Below are positions 1-8,883 of a stretch of DNA of 64,000 bases, one piece after another. The stretch comes from Granulosicoccus sp045106195 (GTDB taxonomy: Bacteria; Pseudomonadota; Gammaproteobacteria; Granulosicoccales; Granulosicoccaceae). Made by a program: the position numbers and the translations under genes. Below the pieces are notes generated by a model, which did no database searches, had not been told where the DNA came from, and was given only the letters and a program-made list of their open reading frames with translations. Every line of letters starts with the position of its first letter. Positions within the stretch are counted from its first letter, which is position 1. The stretch lies in assembly GCA_045106195.1 (NCBI GenBank), contig JBGCEH010000022.1, positions 55,292 to 119,291 of the forward strand. The letters are read 5' to 3'.

Positions 1-155
1 CCAAACGTCGTAGGGTCGGTGACAATGGATGGTTCAAACTTCATCACCATGACGATACCTGCCAGGGCCGCGGATGCCAACCCAAGCGGCATGCCAATAG
101 CCAGAAGCACCAACATGCCGAGAACGACAATGATCGAAATCGTACCGATATCCAT
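1..155 (-). CDS. dctM: TRAP transporter large permease (DctM), N-terminal fragment
   Basis: The reading frame opens at the ATG at 155-153 and runs off the left edge, so only about 51 residues are visible. They form one hydrophobic helix that starts MDIGTISIIVVLGML and contains the GMPLGLA sequence typical of the first helix of DctM proteins. DctM is the 12-helix inner-membrane channel subunit of Na+-driven TRAP importers. Its start overlaps the stop of the small-subunit gene by one base (TAATG), so the two are translationally coupled. The substrate cannot be read from this fragment; the dctP gene at 1330 is the specificity subunit. Confidence 0.88.
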   Translation of the reverse strand, partial: MDIGTISIIVVLGMLVLLAIGMPLGLASAALAGIVMVMKFEPSIVTDPTTF

Positions 156-1003
156 TACCGCTCTCCCACACTGCGTTTGATCGCTTCAAGCTCGTCTTCA
201 TCGATATCAGTGAGCGATTTTGTAGAAGACGGAATTTTGTTCCAGTCTGACACCAGGTTTATGGTCGCCTGAATAGCTATTAGGGAAACCATTATCAGTA
301 TCATCGGCTGCAAGGTTGCGGGGATTGGCGGATCAAAGGCCGTACCGAACATCTCCCAGTGATAGAACTTCTTGACGAAAACCTGCTTGTAACTGCCAAA
401 AACAAGCAGAACCGTAAACACCCAGACAAACGCCACTGACAGAATATCGAAAAGATGCTGTATCCAGCGCGGAACCACATCATAGAGAAGAAAAATCCGG
501 ATATGACAACGTTGCTGCATGGCATACAGTCCAGATAACAAGAAAACAAATCCTGCCATCCAGAGTGTCAGTTCATTGGCCCAGAGCGTTGGCGCTTCGA
601 ACGCATACCGCAAAAATACTTCATAAAGCATTACGAAGGTCATGGAAATGATCAGCACCATCGTGATTCGACCAACAAACAGCGCGAATCGATCAATTGG
701 ACGCCACTCCGGATATTCCATCGGGGCACAGCGCACCGTGCGACAACCCAGATAAAAAATAACAGGAATCAGTATTAAGGCAACCCAGTCAATGGGATCA
801 GCGTACCCGCCAAAAAGTCCAGCCATATCAGGCGTTATATCCTTTCGCTGATGCAGCTCGCTTATCTGGCTCAGCAGACTTTCGCTGGTAGGTGGAATGA
901 AGTCAAGAATATAAGCGGGGATATGCCAGATCGCCCAGCCAGCAGTAAACACAAAGGCTATCGGAACCAACCACTGCAACAAGCTGCCGGATTCATCTTT
1001 CAT
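155..1003 (-). CDS. dctQ: TRAP transporter small permease (DctQ), N-terminally extended
   Basis: This is a 282-residue membrane protein. The C-terminal ~170 residues have the DctQ layout of four helices, with MLYEVFLRYAF and a cytoplasmic-loop ANELTLW segment. Two extra helices (near residues 10-28 and 66-83) precede it. Classical DctQ proteins are about 160-200 residues long, so this belongs to the long DctQ type that usually accompanies TakP-like binding proteins. I chose the ATG at 1003 because the frame upstream is hydrophilic, Cys-rich and unlike any DctQ; the ribosome site there is weak. It is followed by dctM with a one-base overlap and preceded by dctP after a 326-base gap holding a hairpin. 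Confidence 0.85.
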   Translation of the reverse strand: MKDESGSLLQWLVPIAFVFTAGWAIWHIPAYILDFIPPTSESLLSQISELHQRKDITPDMAGLFGGYADPIDWVALILIPVIFYLGCRTVRCAPMEYPEWRPIDRFALFVGRITMVLIISMTFVMLYEVFLRYAFEAPTLWANELTLWMAGFVFLLSGLYAMQQRCHIRIFLLYDVVPRWIQHLFDILSVAFVWVFTVLLVFGSYKQVFVKKFYHWEMFGTAFDPPIPATLQPMILIMVSLIAIQATINLVSDWNKIPSSTKSLTDIDEDELEAIKRSVGER

Positions 1004-1208
1004 TGTATTTCTCGTGTCGCACACCGAATCATGTCTGTTGACGAGGATGCAGCACTCATCGTTAGTATCGTGCGCTAACGCAGGGCAGGCATAGTCAAAG
1101 TCGTGTTTTCGTGTAATTTGCGTTGGGTAAAAATCTTGCAACCTTTCATGCAGCAAAGGTAGCGGTCGGTTAGTGTGCCAGAATCGAAGTCGGGTATTGC
1201 ATCAAAGC

Positions 1209-1297
1209 GCCTTGCCTGAGTGACAGTAACGAATCACTGTCATTCAAGGCAACATACTAAAACGGCGATGGTGCGGGACAGGCCTGCTCCATCGCCG
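1209..1297 (-). terminator. Hairpins between dctP and dctQ (attenuator-like)
   Basis: The 326-base gap between dctP and dctQ (1004-1329) holds two inverted repeats. The stronger one pairs 1263-1271 with 1289-1297 (nine perfect pairs around a 17-base centre) and lies 33 bases after the dctP stop; on the transcribed minus strand it is followed by TTTTAG. The second pairs GCCTTG and TGACAGT arms between 1209 and 1250 with an internal bulge. Such structures after dctP are known to favour abundant binding protein over the permeases. The partial-terminator role is inferred. I see no gene in the rest of the gap. Confidence 0.5.
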
Positions 1298-1329
1298 CGA
1301 TGTCACGAACAAATCTCGCGTCTCGCGAC

Positions 1330-2361
1330 CTACTTCATCGCACCCATGTTTCGCAGAAACCCGACGTGGCTTTCCAGTAACTCTTTTGCTTCAGGGGTAG
1401 TAGCAAACTCTGTCCAGCCCGCTTGTACAGCATCACGATATTTGGCCAGTTCTTCTGGAGCCCATTCGTACAAGGTTACACCCTTCTCACGCAGATCTTT
1501 CGCGGTTTGAGCATTCTTGACCTCGTTAAGAGTTGCGTTTTTCAATGCAAGTGCCTGCATCGCAACCTTCATGATGGCACGATGGTGGGCGGGCATCTCA
1601 TCCCACAGCTCTTTACGGCAAGCCAGATGATCTGCAGGCATGGAGTGAAAGCCCGGGTAGTTTGTGTGCTCGGCAATATCATATAAGCCCAGGCCCACGT
1701 TGTTAGTCAGGTTGGCAGCATCAGCGCCATCGATGATTCCCGATTCCAGAGCCGTAAAGATCTCATTGAAATCCATGACGATAGGCGATGCACCAAGGTT
1801 CTTGAAAACCATGGTTTGCATGCCAGGAGGCGATCGGAACTTCCAGTTCTTGAAGTCCTCGGTGTTCCGGATTGGCTTGGTCGACGCAAGCGACTCTGGT
1901 CCGGGAATCCACCAACCGACAAATTCCATATCATGCTGGTTATACAGCTTGTTGATCTGACTATACCCGTCGGCGTGCAGCAACCAGGAAAGTTGCTGAT
2001 AGGGGTTTGCATAGCCCCCCAGAAGATCGCCCGTGAACTGGAAAGCAGGGTTCTTGCCAGTCTGGTAGGCACCGCCTGTCATATCGCAATCGAGGATACC
2101 AGTTGCTGCTGCATCAAACGTCTCTGTTGATTTGACGACAGCACCTGAGAAAAACATTTCGACCTGAATTTCGCCATTTGACATCTCTGTGATGTCATCT
2201 ACGAATTCCTGAGCCATCTGGCCGGAGAGAGTTTCCGTTGAGAAATGCGTCTGAATGCGCAATTTGGTTTCTTCGGCGCTGGCAGTACCTGCTGCAATAG
2301 CAAGAGCTAGACCGGCTACGCCGAGTGTGGTTGCCCTGAGGGCAGGTGTCGTTAGTGTCAA
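1330..2361 (-). CDS. dctP: TRAP transporter periplasmic solute-binding protein, TakP-like
   Basis: The product has 343 residues. A signal peptide ends near residue 29 (ALAIAAGTASA|EE). The fold-defining TRAP features follow: the conserved Arg in KFRSPPGMQ, which normally salt-bridges a substrate carboxylate, and NEIFTALESGIIDGAD. The WW/PPG context resembles the TakP branch, which binds 2-oxo acids with a cation; exact specificity is inferred. The start codon is TTG, supported by a strong AGGAGA site seven bases upstream, with no better ATG nearby. It lies downstream of the ureohydrolase, flavoenzyme and enolase-superfamily genes in the same direction, so it probably imports their substrate. 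Confidence 0.88.
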   Translation of the reverse strand: MTLTTPALRATTLGVAGLALAIAAGTASAEETKLRIQTHFSTETLSGQMAQEFVDDITEMSNGEIQVEMFFSGAVVKSTETFDAAATGILDCDMTGGAYQTGKNPAFQFTGDLLGGYANPYQQLSWLLHADGYSQINKLYNQHDMEFVGWWIPGPESLASTKPIRNTEDFKNWKFRSPPGMQTMVFKNLGASPIVMDFNEIFTALESGIIDGADAANLTNNVGLGLYDIAEHTNYPGFHSMPADHLACRKELWDEMPAHHRAIMKVAMQALALKNATLNEVKNAQTAKDLREKGVTLYEWAPEELAKYRDAVQAGWTEFATTPEAKELLESHVGFLRNMGAMK

Positions 2362-2544
2362 GATACTTCTCCTCTTAATTCTTCATCGATATTTGAATTC
2401 AGGACTGCTGAATTGCAGCCTGATCGTAACCAGCCATACGACTGGTTTTCCAAGCTGTCACGGATATGGTGATCCAGAAGCATACCCGATTCTGAAACCC
2501 GATGTCAGAGCTTGAACGTCAGAAACGAGTCAAAATCTGCGCTC

Positions 2545-3672
2545 TCAAACCGACGTTTGAAGCCTTACCTGACGGGTGGGCTCTAGCTTCTGCCAGTTAA
2601 AGTTAACGCCTGTACCGGGGATTGAGGGAGCGACAGCCAGGAAATTCTCGACGACCAGAGGCCTGTGCGTGTACTCGTCGATTGGAAAGGAATGCACCTC
2701 TATCGAATGTGCGTTGGGCAGCGCGCTCACCAGGCTCACATGCAACTCCTGCATACCATGGCTGGATACGGGAATGCCATGTTCCGAAGCGAGTTGTGCA
2801 GCCTTTAACCAACCCGTTATTCCACAGCAATTGGAGGCATCAGCTTGCAGGAACGACAATCGGGCTTGTTGCAATGCATGACTGAACTCGTGATGGGTGT
2901 GCAGATTTTCACCCATGGCCAGCGGCATGCCTGTCTGCTCGGCGATAGTTGCAAAGCCTGCCAGGTTGTCAGGCTCTATGGGCTCTTCGAACCACAAAAG
3001 ATCATATGGCTTGAAGGCATGTGCCGCTTTGACGGCCTGATCGACCTGCATGGAATAATTAGCGTCCACCATGAAGTTGACGTCCGGGCCAATTCTTTGT
3101 CTCACTGCCGCGATTCTCTCAACATCGTGTGACAGCTTTGGTTTGCCAACCTTGATCTTGACGCCGTCAAAACCACTCTTGATATATCCGTCAATATTGC
3201 TGATCAGCGCGTCCAGCGATAAATTGAGATCGATTCCTCCACAATAGGCACGGCATCTGTCGCTATTTGCGCCTGCCATTTTCCACAATGGTTGTTGCTG
3301 TGAGATACCACGAATGTCCCACAAGGCGATATCAATTGCAGAAATGGCAAAACTGGCGATGCCACCACGCCCAACGTAATGAACATGCCACTGCATCTGC
3401 TCGTTTAGGAATTCGACATTGGCAGCATCCTGCCCGAGCAACCACGATGCAAGATCGTGCTGCACCATGGCCGCGATCGCATGGCCGCCCTTGCCACCGG
3501 TGTACGAATACCCGGTACCACGTAATCCGCTGGCCAGCTCAATGGTAACGGTAACCAGTTCAAAATGCGTGTGATCTCCATGCATGGCATCGTTCAGAAC
3601 CTCACGCAGCGGGATTTTGAATAACTGTGTCTGTACGCTGGCAATGCGATCAACTGCTGTTGCTTTGTCCAT
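2545..3672 (-). CDS. Enolase-superfamily enzyme, mandelate racemase subgroup (dehydratase or racemase)
   Basis: The product has 375 residues with the MR/MLE two-domain layout: a capping domain (about 10-130), then a TIM barrel. Catalytic residues of the mandelate-racemase subgroup are complete: K172-x-K174, metal ligands D203, E229 and E255, and the D278/H305 dyad. Family members abstract the proton alpha to a carboxylate, giving sugar-acid dehydration or racemisation. The 20s loop has GYSYTGGKGG, much like the second paralogue at 8884. It sits 48 bases after a DAO-family flavoenzyme and upstream of a TRAP transporter, so its acid substrate may be the imported one. I cannot name the substrate. 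Confidence 0.82.
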   Translation of the reverse strand: MDKATAVDRIASVQTQLFKIPLREVLNDAMHGDHTHFELVTVTIELASGLRGTGYSYTGGKGGHAIAAMVQHDLASWLLGQDAANVEFLNEQMQWHVHYVGRGGIASFAISAIDIALWDIRGISQQQPLWKMAGANSDRCRAYCGGIDLNLSLDALISNIDGYIKSGFDGVKIKVGKPKLSHDVERIAAVRQRIGPDVNFMVDANYSMQVDQAVKAAHAFKPYDLLWFEEPIEPDNLAGFATIAEQTGMPLAMGENLHTHHEFSHALQQARLSFLQADASNCCGITGWLKAAQLASEHGIPVSSHGMQELHVSLVSALPNAHSIEVHSFPIDEYTHRPLVVENFLAVAPSIPGTGVNFNWQKLEPTRQVRLQTSV

Positions 3673-3720
3673 AGAAGGTTCCAGTGATAGTAAAAGATTC
3701 AGACTGATCTACGCCATTTT

Positions 3721-5148
3721 CTAAAGAACAATCGGAAAGCCCATTTTCTCTACAAGTTTTACCCACGGCTTTCGCCATCCGCCCTTTTCATCAACGGTAT
3801 CCAGCGCATACATGGTTAGCTTGGCGCCAATCCAGCGAAAGGGTTCCGGCGGTATATACCCGGGAACCGTCCGAGCGAATTCCATCCGTGTTTCACGAAT
3901 ATCATCACCATCCAGTATTGCAAGCCCGATACGCGCACCGAATCGGGTAGCGGTTACCCCAAATCCGGAATAGCCACCCGCAAACACCATATTGCCCTGA
4001 TGATACCGCTGGTAATGCACAGCCATTCGGGATGTCAGGCCAATAGGGCCACTCCAGGCATATGAGATATTCACCTGCCCTTCCAACTGGGGGAAAGTCT
4101 GGAAGAATGCGTTAACCAGACGCACATACGGTTGCGATGTTTTATCAAGAACGGGATCAGTGTTGTTGCCAAAGAAGTAATCCAGCCTGCCACCAAACAG
4201 GATTCGATTGTCGCTCGTCAAACGCATATAGTTCAGCTGTGTTCTTGTATCGTATATACCCTGTCGATTTTTCCATCCAACCAGATCCATCTGCTCCGAT
4301 GACAGCGGCTCGGTGACGACTATTCGGTCTCTTATTGCTACAACTTTACGACTAATGTGTTTATGCCCTGCAGCAAAGGCATTGGTTGCCAGCAAAACCT
4401 TGTCTGCTTCTATCCTAGCCTTTGGCGTGCGAACCCGTATTGTGCCGTTGGAATAGGTATTACTCAGATGCGGCGTATCTTCAAACACACTAACGCCCAG
4501 CAGGAGTGCAACCCGCTTGAGCTCACGGGCAAGCTTTCCCGGATGCAGGGTTCCACTTCGCGCTTTTGACCAGATACCTCCATGGAACAGGGGTGAACTG
4601 ACCTGCGCCTGCAGCTCGCTCTTTCCCAGTAGCTCAACATCGTGGCCATATTGATCGTAGAGATGGTAGTCCTCATGCACGGCATGGAGTCCATCGTCAC
4701 CGATCGATACTTTCATTTCTCCACCGAGTTCAAGATCACAATCCATACCGTATTTTTCAAGGGTATGAATCATGGCATCGATGTTCTCTTTGCCAAGGTC
4801 CTCCAGTTCGGCAACTTCTGCCGGGAACATGCGCTGCGTGTTATCAATACCGTGCATCACTGACGTCGATATAATAGCGGCAGGACGACCGCTGGCGCCA
4901 TTGGCGATAGATTGCCCTTCAATCAGAACCACCTGTCGCAGGGGGTCTTGCTCTTTGGCAAGAATAGCCCCCCAAAGTCCGCAGAACCCCCCACCGACGA
5001 TCAGTAGCTCACAATTGATATCCTCCTGCAAAGCGGGCTCACTGTTAACCGGCGGCAGACTATCCAGCCAGTAACTGTCGAACTGAGTGTGCTTGAGCGC
5101 TGCCAGTGCAGCGACTTTGTCAGGGAATGACAGCGTAGTTGCGCTCAT
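3721..5148 (-). CDS. FAD-dependent amino-acid/amine oxidoreductase (DAO family)
   Basis: The product has 475 residues. A dinucleotide-binding motif GGGFCGLWGA lies near residue 50, and the C-terminal GGYSGFGVTATRFGA segment closes the FAD site as in glycine/D-amino-acid oxidases and gamma-glutamylputrescine oxidase (PuuB) relatives. The enzyme should oxidise a C-N bond to an imine/oxo product. I chose the start at 5148 because that ATG overlaps the ureohydrolase stop as ATGA, a tight coupling; the longer frame adds 12 unlikely residues. Pairing with a guanidinobutyrase-type enzyme suggests an amine or amino acid carrying, or derived from, a guanidino group. The substrate remains open. Confidence 0.8.
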   Translation of the reverse strand: MSATTLSFPDKVAALAALKHTQFDSYWLDSLPPVNSEPALQEDINCELLIVGGGFCGLWGAILAKEQDPLRQVVLIEGQSIANGASGRPAAIISTSVMHGIDNTQRMFPAEVAELEDLGKENIDAMIHTLEKYGMDCDLELGGEMKVSIGDDGLHAVHEDYHLYDQYGHDVELLGKSELQAQVSSPLFHGGIWSKARSGTLHPGKLARELKRVALLLGVSVFEDTPHLSNTYSNGTIRVRTPKARIEADKVLLATNAFAAGHKHISRKVVAIRDRIVVTEPLSSEQMDLVGWKNRQGIYDTRTQLNYMRLTSDNRILFGGRLDYFFGNNTDPVLDKTSQPYVRLVNAFFQTFPQLEGQVNISYAWSGPIGLTSRMAVHYQRYHQGNMVFAGGYSGFGVTATRFGARIGLAILDGDDIRETRMEFARTVPGYIPPEPFRWIGAKLTMYALDTVDEKGGWRKPWVKLVEKMGFPIVL

Positions 5149-6095
5149 ATATCCGTGCTGACGAAACCGTTGGCATAAGCACAAAGCATTTCATACAGAA
5201 TGGTAGCACCGAGCATCGCGGTGTTTCCGGACTGATCATACGGCGGCGACACCTCGACAAGGTCCCCGCCAATCAGATTCAGCCCATAGGTGCCACGCAC
5301 AATTTCAAGTCCTTGATGCGATGTCAGCCCACCGGGCTCGGCAGTCCCCGTTCCCGGCGCATAGGCAGGATCAAACGAGTCGATATCAAATGAAATATAG
5401 ACAGGGTGGTCTCCCATCATTTCACGCACTTCCTGCATCAAAGGCGCAAGAGACTGGTACCAGATGTCCTCAGCCTGGACCACGCGAAACCCTTGATTGC
5501 GAGACCAATCGAAGTCATCGTCTGCATACCCGGTTGCACGCAAACCAATTTGCACCACCTTGCCGGGCACAACCAGACCCTCCTCAACCATGCGACGAAA
5601 GGGTGTGCCATGCGCAATTTTTTCACCAAACATTTTATCGTTGACATCCGCGTGTGCATCCACGTGTATGACAGCCACGGGGCCGTGCTTTTTTGCCATG
5701 GCCCTTATGATGGGCAAAACAATAGTGTGATCACCTCCCAGCGTGAAGGGCGCAGCGTTGTAACCAAGCACCGAATCGTAAAACGCTTCGATAATATCAA
5801 CGCTCTTGGCAAGATTGAACGTATTGATGGGCACATCGCCGATATCCGCCACCTGGATTCGGTCAAAGGGTGAAATACGCGTTTTCATGTTGTATGGCCG
5901 GATCATGGCAGATTCCTGCCGGATCTGACGTGGCCCAAACCGTGTGCCTGAGCGATGGGAGGTACCGATATCCATACCGATGCCTATGAAGCAGGCTTGC
6001 AGCCCTTCGGCCGTCAATTGCGATGGTAATCGCATCATGGTTGACGGGCCAGAGAAACGCGGCATCTCATTGCCACCAAGCGGTTGGTTATACAT
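5145..6095 (-). CDS. gbuA: Ureohydrolase, probable guanidinobutyrase (agmatinase/arginase family)
   Basis: The product has 316 residues, the usual length for guanidinobutyrase/guanidinopropionase. All binuclear Mn ligands are present: H123 (GGDH), D146, H148 and D150 (DAHAD), D237 and D239 (SFDIDSFDP). The N-terminus QPLGGNEMPRFSG is characteristic of the GbuA/GpuA branch and fixes the ATG at 6095 over a longer frame. M155 in NDKMFGEK corresponds, from memory of the Pseudomonas enzymes, to the Met of GbuA rather than the Tyr of GpuA, favouring 4-guanidinobutyrate. The reaction releases urea and 4-aminobutyrate. It is the first gene of the block running down to dctM. Confidence 0.82.
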   Translation of the reverse strand: MYNQPLGGNEMPRFSGPSTMMRLPSQLTAEGLQACFIGIGMDIGTSHRSGTRFGPRQIRQESAMIRPYNMKTRISPFDRIQVADIGDVPINTFNLAKSVDIIEAFYDSVLGYNAAPFTLGGDHTIVLPIIRAMAKKHGPVAVIHVDAHADVNDKMFGEKIAHGTPFRRMVEEGLVVPGKVVQIGLRATGYADDDFDWSRNQGFRVVQAEDIWYQSLAPLMQEVREMMGDHPVYISFDIDSFDPAYAPGTGTAEPGGLTSHQGLEIVRGTYGLNLIGGDLVEVSPPYDQSGNTAMLGATILYEMLCAYANGFVSTDI

Positions 6096-6250
6096 GTTTT
6101 TCTGCCATTTTCTGAACGACCCACACAATACTAAAAGGCGGGTAAAAACGCACACCCCAGCCACAATAAACTTCCGTCGATAAAAATTTCGCTAACGTCT
6201 GGTATTGGCGGTACAACCTGCCATCACAGCTGCAACACCGGCAACGCCGC

Positions 6251-6421
6251 TGGTCGCTTTATCACTTAGCATGGTAGATTCCTTTCACCGTCTTCGTCAG
6301 CTTGTTTATGGCACAAATCTCTAAAGGCCGTACAGTCAGGGAATTTGTAGCAAGTGCCATGGTGGTCCCTTCGTTCATCTGCTTACTCTGACTAGCCTGG
6401 GCTGGTGGTGCAGCCATTCAA
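6251..6421 (+). pseudogene. Relic of a BCCT-family betaine/choline/carnitine transporter
   Basis: Read on the plus strand from 6251, one frame gives WSLYHLAW, a stop (TAG at 6275), then FVSLFMAQISKGRTVREFV and a second stop at 6389, followed by AWAGGAAIQ. This matches the highly conserved BCCT core, in which WAWW is followed by SPFVG.F.ARISRGRTIREF and then VFGGTAI. The first stop replaces what is normally Trp (TGG to TAG). Only about 55 codons are recognisable inside a 513-base gap (6096-6608). It looks like the remains of a gene once beside the guanidino block. I see nothing else convincing in the gap. Confidence 0.6.
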
Positions 6422-6608
6422 TCAGCAGCCTGCCTCTTCACACTGCCCACAACCATCCTGATTTTCTGTCTTTGTCTATCTCTTGTTCAAGTGATGATGT
6501 TGGACGCACAGCGAACGCCAAGACAAGGTAAACTGCATTTCTCACAATAGTATTCGCCAAGTACATCCCCTATAACAAATGGGAAAGCAGTTCAACCACC
6601 GTTACACA

Positions 6609-7397
6609 TCAAGCTTGTACAGCCATTTTCCCACCTAACATGCCCGATACACTGTTGCCAGTTGCAATGAGCGCTTCGCGTGTCTGTACCAGCGAAAGAT
6701 GCCCCTTGTCAGTTAGTCTTTTGACAAATGGAATCGTCAAGGCAGCGACAATCTGTCCGGAGTGGTCATGGATGGGGACAGAAACGTTGATCACACCTTC
6801 GATCACCATGGAAGGGCACTCACAGTAGCCGCTGGATCTCGCAGCCTCGCAGTTAGCCTTGTAGGCTTTGCGTAATTTCGCTGGATAAATGGATAACTCC
6901 TTGTTCAATGAAGTACGGGCACTTTCAACAATCGAATGGGTCAATACCGCACCGGACGACGTTTGTATCAGCGGAATTCTGGCACCCAGCCTTACCGATG
7001 TAATGTGATCTCCCGGTGAATCGATTTGCGAAATCACGAGAATGTCGGTACCACGCAGAATAGCCATGTGAACCGACTGGTTTACAGTCCGCGCCAGATT
7101 CTGCATGGGGGCTGCCGCAACCGCTGACAGTCGGCGAATGGGCGGGTACTTGTGCGCAAGCTCAAAGAGCTTTGTGGTCAGAAAGTATCGCTCATCATGT
7201 GCATCGTAGGCCACATATTCGCGATCGACCAGGACGACCAGCATACGAAAAATCTCGCTTATCGACCGATTCAGGGCTCGAGCGATATCGGCCTTTTTCT
7301 GAGCTTCAGGTTCACTTGACAGAAACTCGAGAATATCCAGACCTTTTGATAGCGCGGGGGCACTGTATTTATCTGATTTTTCGGTTGTAGCTATCAT
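6609..7397 (-). CDS. IclR-family transcriptional regulator
   Basis: The product has 262 residues. The N-terminal winged helix (about 14-75) contains KADIARALNRSISEIFRMLVVL, and the C-terminal IclR effector domain includes QIDSPG, RLGARIPLIQTSSGAVL and the VIEGVINVSVPIHD segment. IclR proteins usually repress a nearby catabolic operon and are released by a pathway metabolite. It is the last gene of the ABC-importer operon, 24 bases after the Gfo/Idh gene, and directly precedes the ureohydrolase block, so it may control either or both. No operator was identified. Confidence 0.9.
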   Translation of the reverse strand: MIATTEKSDKYSAPALSKGLDILEFLSSEPEAQKKADIARALNRSISEIFRMLVVLVDREYVAYDAHDERYFLTTKLFELAHKYPPIRRLSAVAAAPMQNLARTVNQSVHMAILRGTDILVISQIDSPGDHITSVRLGARIPLIQTSSGAVLTHSIVESARTSLNKELSIYPAKLRKAYKANCEAARSSGYCECPSMVIEGVINVSVPIHDHSGQIVAALTIPFVKRLTDKGHLSLVQTREALIATGNSVSGMLGGKMAVQA

Positions 7398-7421
7398 TTA
7401 TGGTTGCGGTGGTTTTCAAAT

Positions 7422-8480
7422 TTATTCAAGGGGCAATGCCAATAGCGGCGTGGCAGGTGATGCATTGCTGGCGTATGCAGCCTCCACCAGAGACATAGTC
7501 TGCCACGCATCTTCGACAGCACTGATAAGCTGACGCTCCTCTCCAGTGACATGGCGTTGTAGTTGCGACATGCGCGATGCAAAGGCATCCGGGAACCACT
7601 CTCCTTGCAGCAACACTTGCTCCCACTCATCATCGCCACTTTTCAGCCAGAGTTCATCCGGCTCGCCACGTGGATAATCAAGGTTTACACCCAGTTTCAC
7701 ATAGGCTGCACCAAGACTTCCACACAAACGAAATTCACAGGCCTGAAACTTTCGCCCATAGGCATGATCATGGTTAATCGACAGCGAACATCGAACGCGC
7801 TCACCGTAGTCCAGTATGGCCGATGTGCGCGTTTGTGACATACTGCTTGCCGGGTGCCCGATGGTCTTTGCATGAATGCCATGCGGGTTGCCGAGGATGG
7901 CGCGAATCAGGTCCATGTAGTGTATTGAATGCAACGCTATTTCTACGCGAGGAAGCCCCTCAAGAAATTTCCATAGGCTCCAGGGTGTATCAAGTGCAAG
8001 CCAGGCGTCGAAATCAAGTACCTCGCCTAATAGTCCCTTGTCGATCGCGTCCTGTAGAGCGAGCATCATGGGCGCAAACCTGAGCTGGAAATTCACCGCA
8101 GCTTTTAGCCGGCGTTCACGACACAAGCTCAGAATTCGAGTCGCCTCCTCCAGATCACTACCCATGGGTTTCTGGATAAGACACCCTGCATCGTTTGGCA
8201 ATTTTTCCAGTACGCCAATATGCGCTGCAGGTGGTGTGGCCAGATCGAACACTGCATTGTCAACGGCTACCGCTTCATTGACAGATGTAAAAGCCTTGCA
8301 GCCATACTCGCTTGCCAAAGCTTCGCACTTTGCAGCATCAGGATCATAGATACCGGCAACCGGATAACCCGCCTTGCGGTATGCCGGCAAGTGCGCGTCA
8401 GCCACAATAGAGCCCGCACCAAAGATCACGATGGGGCGGGGGTGGCTGGCCAGTGGCCAATTCTGTATGAGTGTTTTCAT
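7422..8480 (-). CDS. Gfo/Idh/MocA-family NAD(P)-dependent oxidoreductase
   Basis: The product has 352 residues. A Rossmann motif FGAGSI lies at about 20-25 and the family's catalytic Lys-Pro at 104-105 (IQKPMG). These enzymes oxidise or reduce a sugar or cyclitol hydroxyl with NAD(P). Within this operon the likely job is oxidation of an imported sugar to its lactone, which the divergent COG3618 enzyme at 14435 could open. The upstream gene encodes a sugar mutarotase, consistent with an aldose substrate. The exact sugar is not readable from the sequence. Confidence 0.85.
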   Translation of the reverse strand: MKTLIQNWPLASHPRPIVIFGAGSIVADAHLPAYRKAGYPVAGIYDPDAAKCEALASEYGCKAFTSVNEAVAVDNAVFDLATPPAAHIGVLEKLPNDAGCLIQKPMGSDLEEATRILSLCRERRLKAAVNFQLRFAPMMLALQDAIDKGLLGEVLDFDAWLALDTPWSLWKFLEGLPRVEIALHSIHYMDLIRAILGNPHGIHAKTIGHPASSMSQTRTSAILDYGERVRCSLSINHDHAYGRKFQACEFRLCGSLGAAYVKLGVNLDYPRGEPDELWLKSGDDEWEQVLLQGEWFPDAFASRMSQLQRHVTGEERQLISAVEDAWQTMSLVEAAYASNASPATPLLALPLE

Positions 8481-8538
8481 GGTAAGACTCGTCTCATGGC
8501 TTCAAGCGCGCCCTTCACACAGGTGTAAAAACCGTAGG

Positions 8539-8868
8539 TTAATCAAGATGAAACACATCTTCCATCATCGCCCACCATTCACCGTCCTTGATGGTATCGA
8601 GTGGTTTCTGGCAGGGTTTGCAGACATCCCACCAACGCTGAGTGGCCGGATCCGCAGCCATCACTGCAGCATCCGCTTCAAAGTCCAGGCCGTGATATTC
8701 CCAGTAACCGAACAGCAGATTCTCAGGCTCTTTCAGAAAGATGGTGTAGTTTCGAATATTGCACTCACTGATCTTGCTGAGTACATCAGGCCAGACATTC
8801 GCATGTAGTTGTTTGTATTCGGCGACTCGATCTGCATCAAGTCCTATTACCATCCCCATACGTTGCAT
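8539..8868 (-). CDS. rhaM: L-rhamnose/L-fucose mutarotase family protein
   Basis: The product has 109 residues, the family length (about 104-110). His22 in KQLHANVWPD matches the catalytic His of E. coli RhaM, and the paired Trp79-Trp80 near the C-terminus is also conserved. The protein is a ferredoxin-like dimer that interconverts alpha and beta anomers of L-rhamnose or a related 6-deoxy sugar. It lies between a sugar-acid dehydratase-type enzyme and a dehydrogenase, which is the main evidence that the operon handles a deoxyhexose or similar aldose. Assignment to rhamnose rather than fucose is uncertain. Confidence 0.78.
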   Translation of the reverse strand: MQRMGMVIGLDADRVAEYKQLHANVWPDVLSKISECNIRNYTIFLKEPENLLFGYWEYHGLDFEADAAVMAADPATQRWWDVCKPCQKPLDTIKDGEWWAMMEDVFHLD

Positions 8869-8883
8869 GTTTTTCGCCCTCGA

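Noticed and set aside
5406..5873. Plus-strand 155-codon frame inside the ureohydrolase gene
   Set aside because: It is antisense to the metal-binding core of GbuA; the His/Cys-rich translation is a shadow.
6192..6272. Minus-strand 26-codon frame with a lipobox-like MAGC and an AAGGAA site
   Set aside because: It lies next to and partly antisense to the BCCT relic, lacks a convincing hydrophobic signal, and is better explained as chance.
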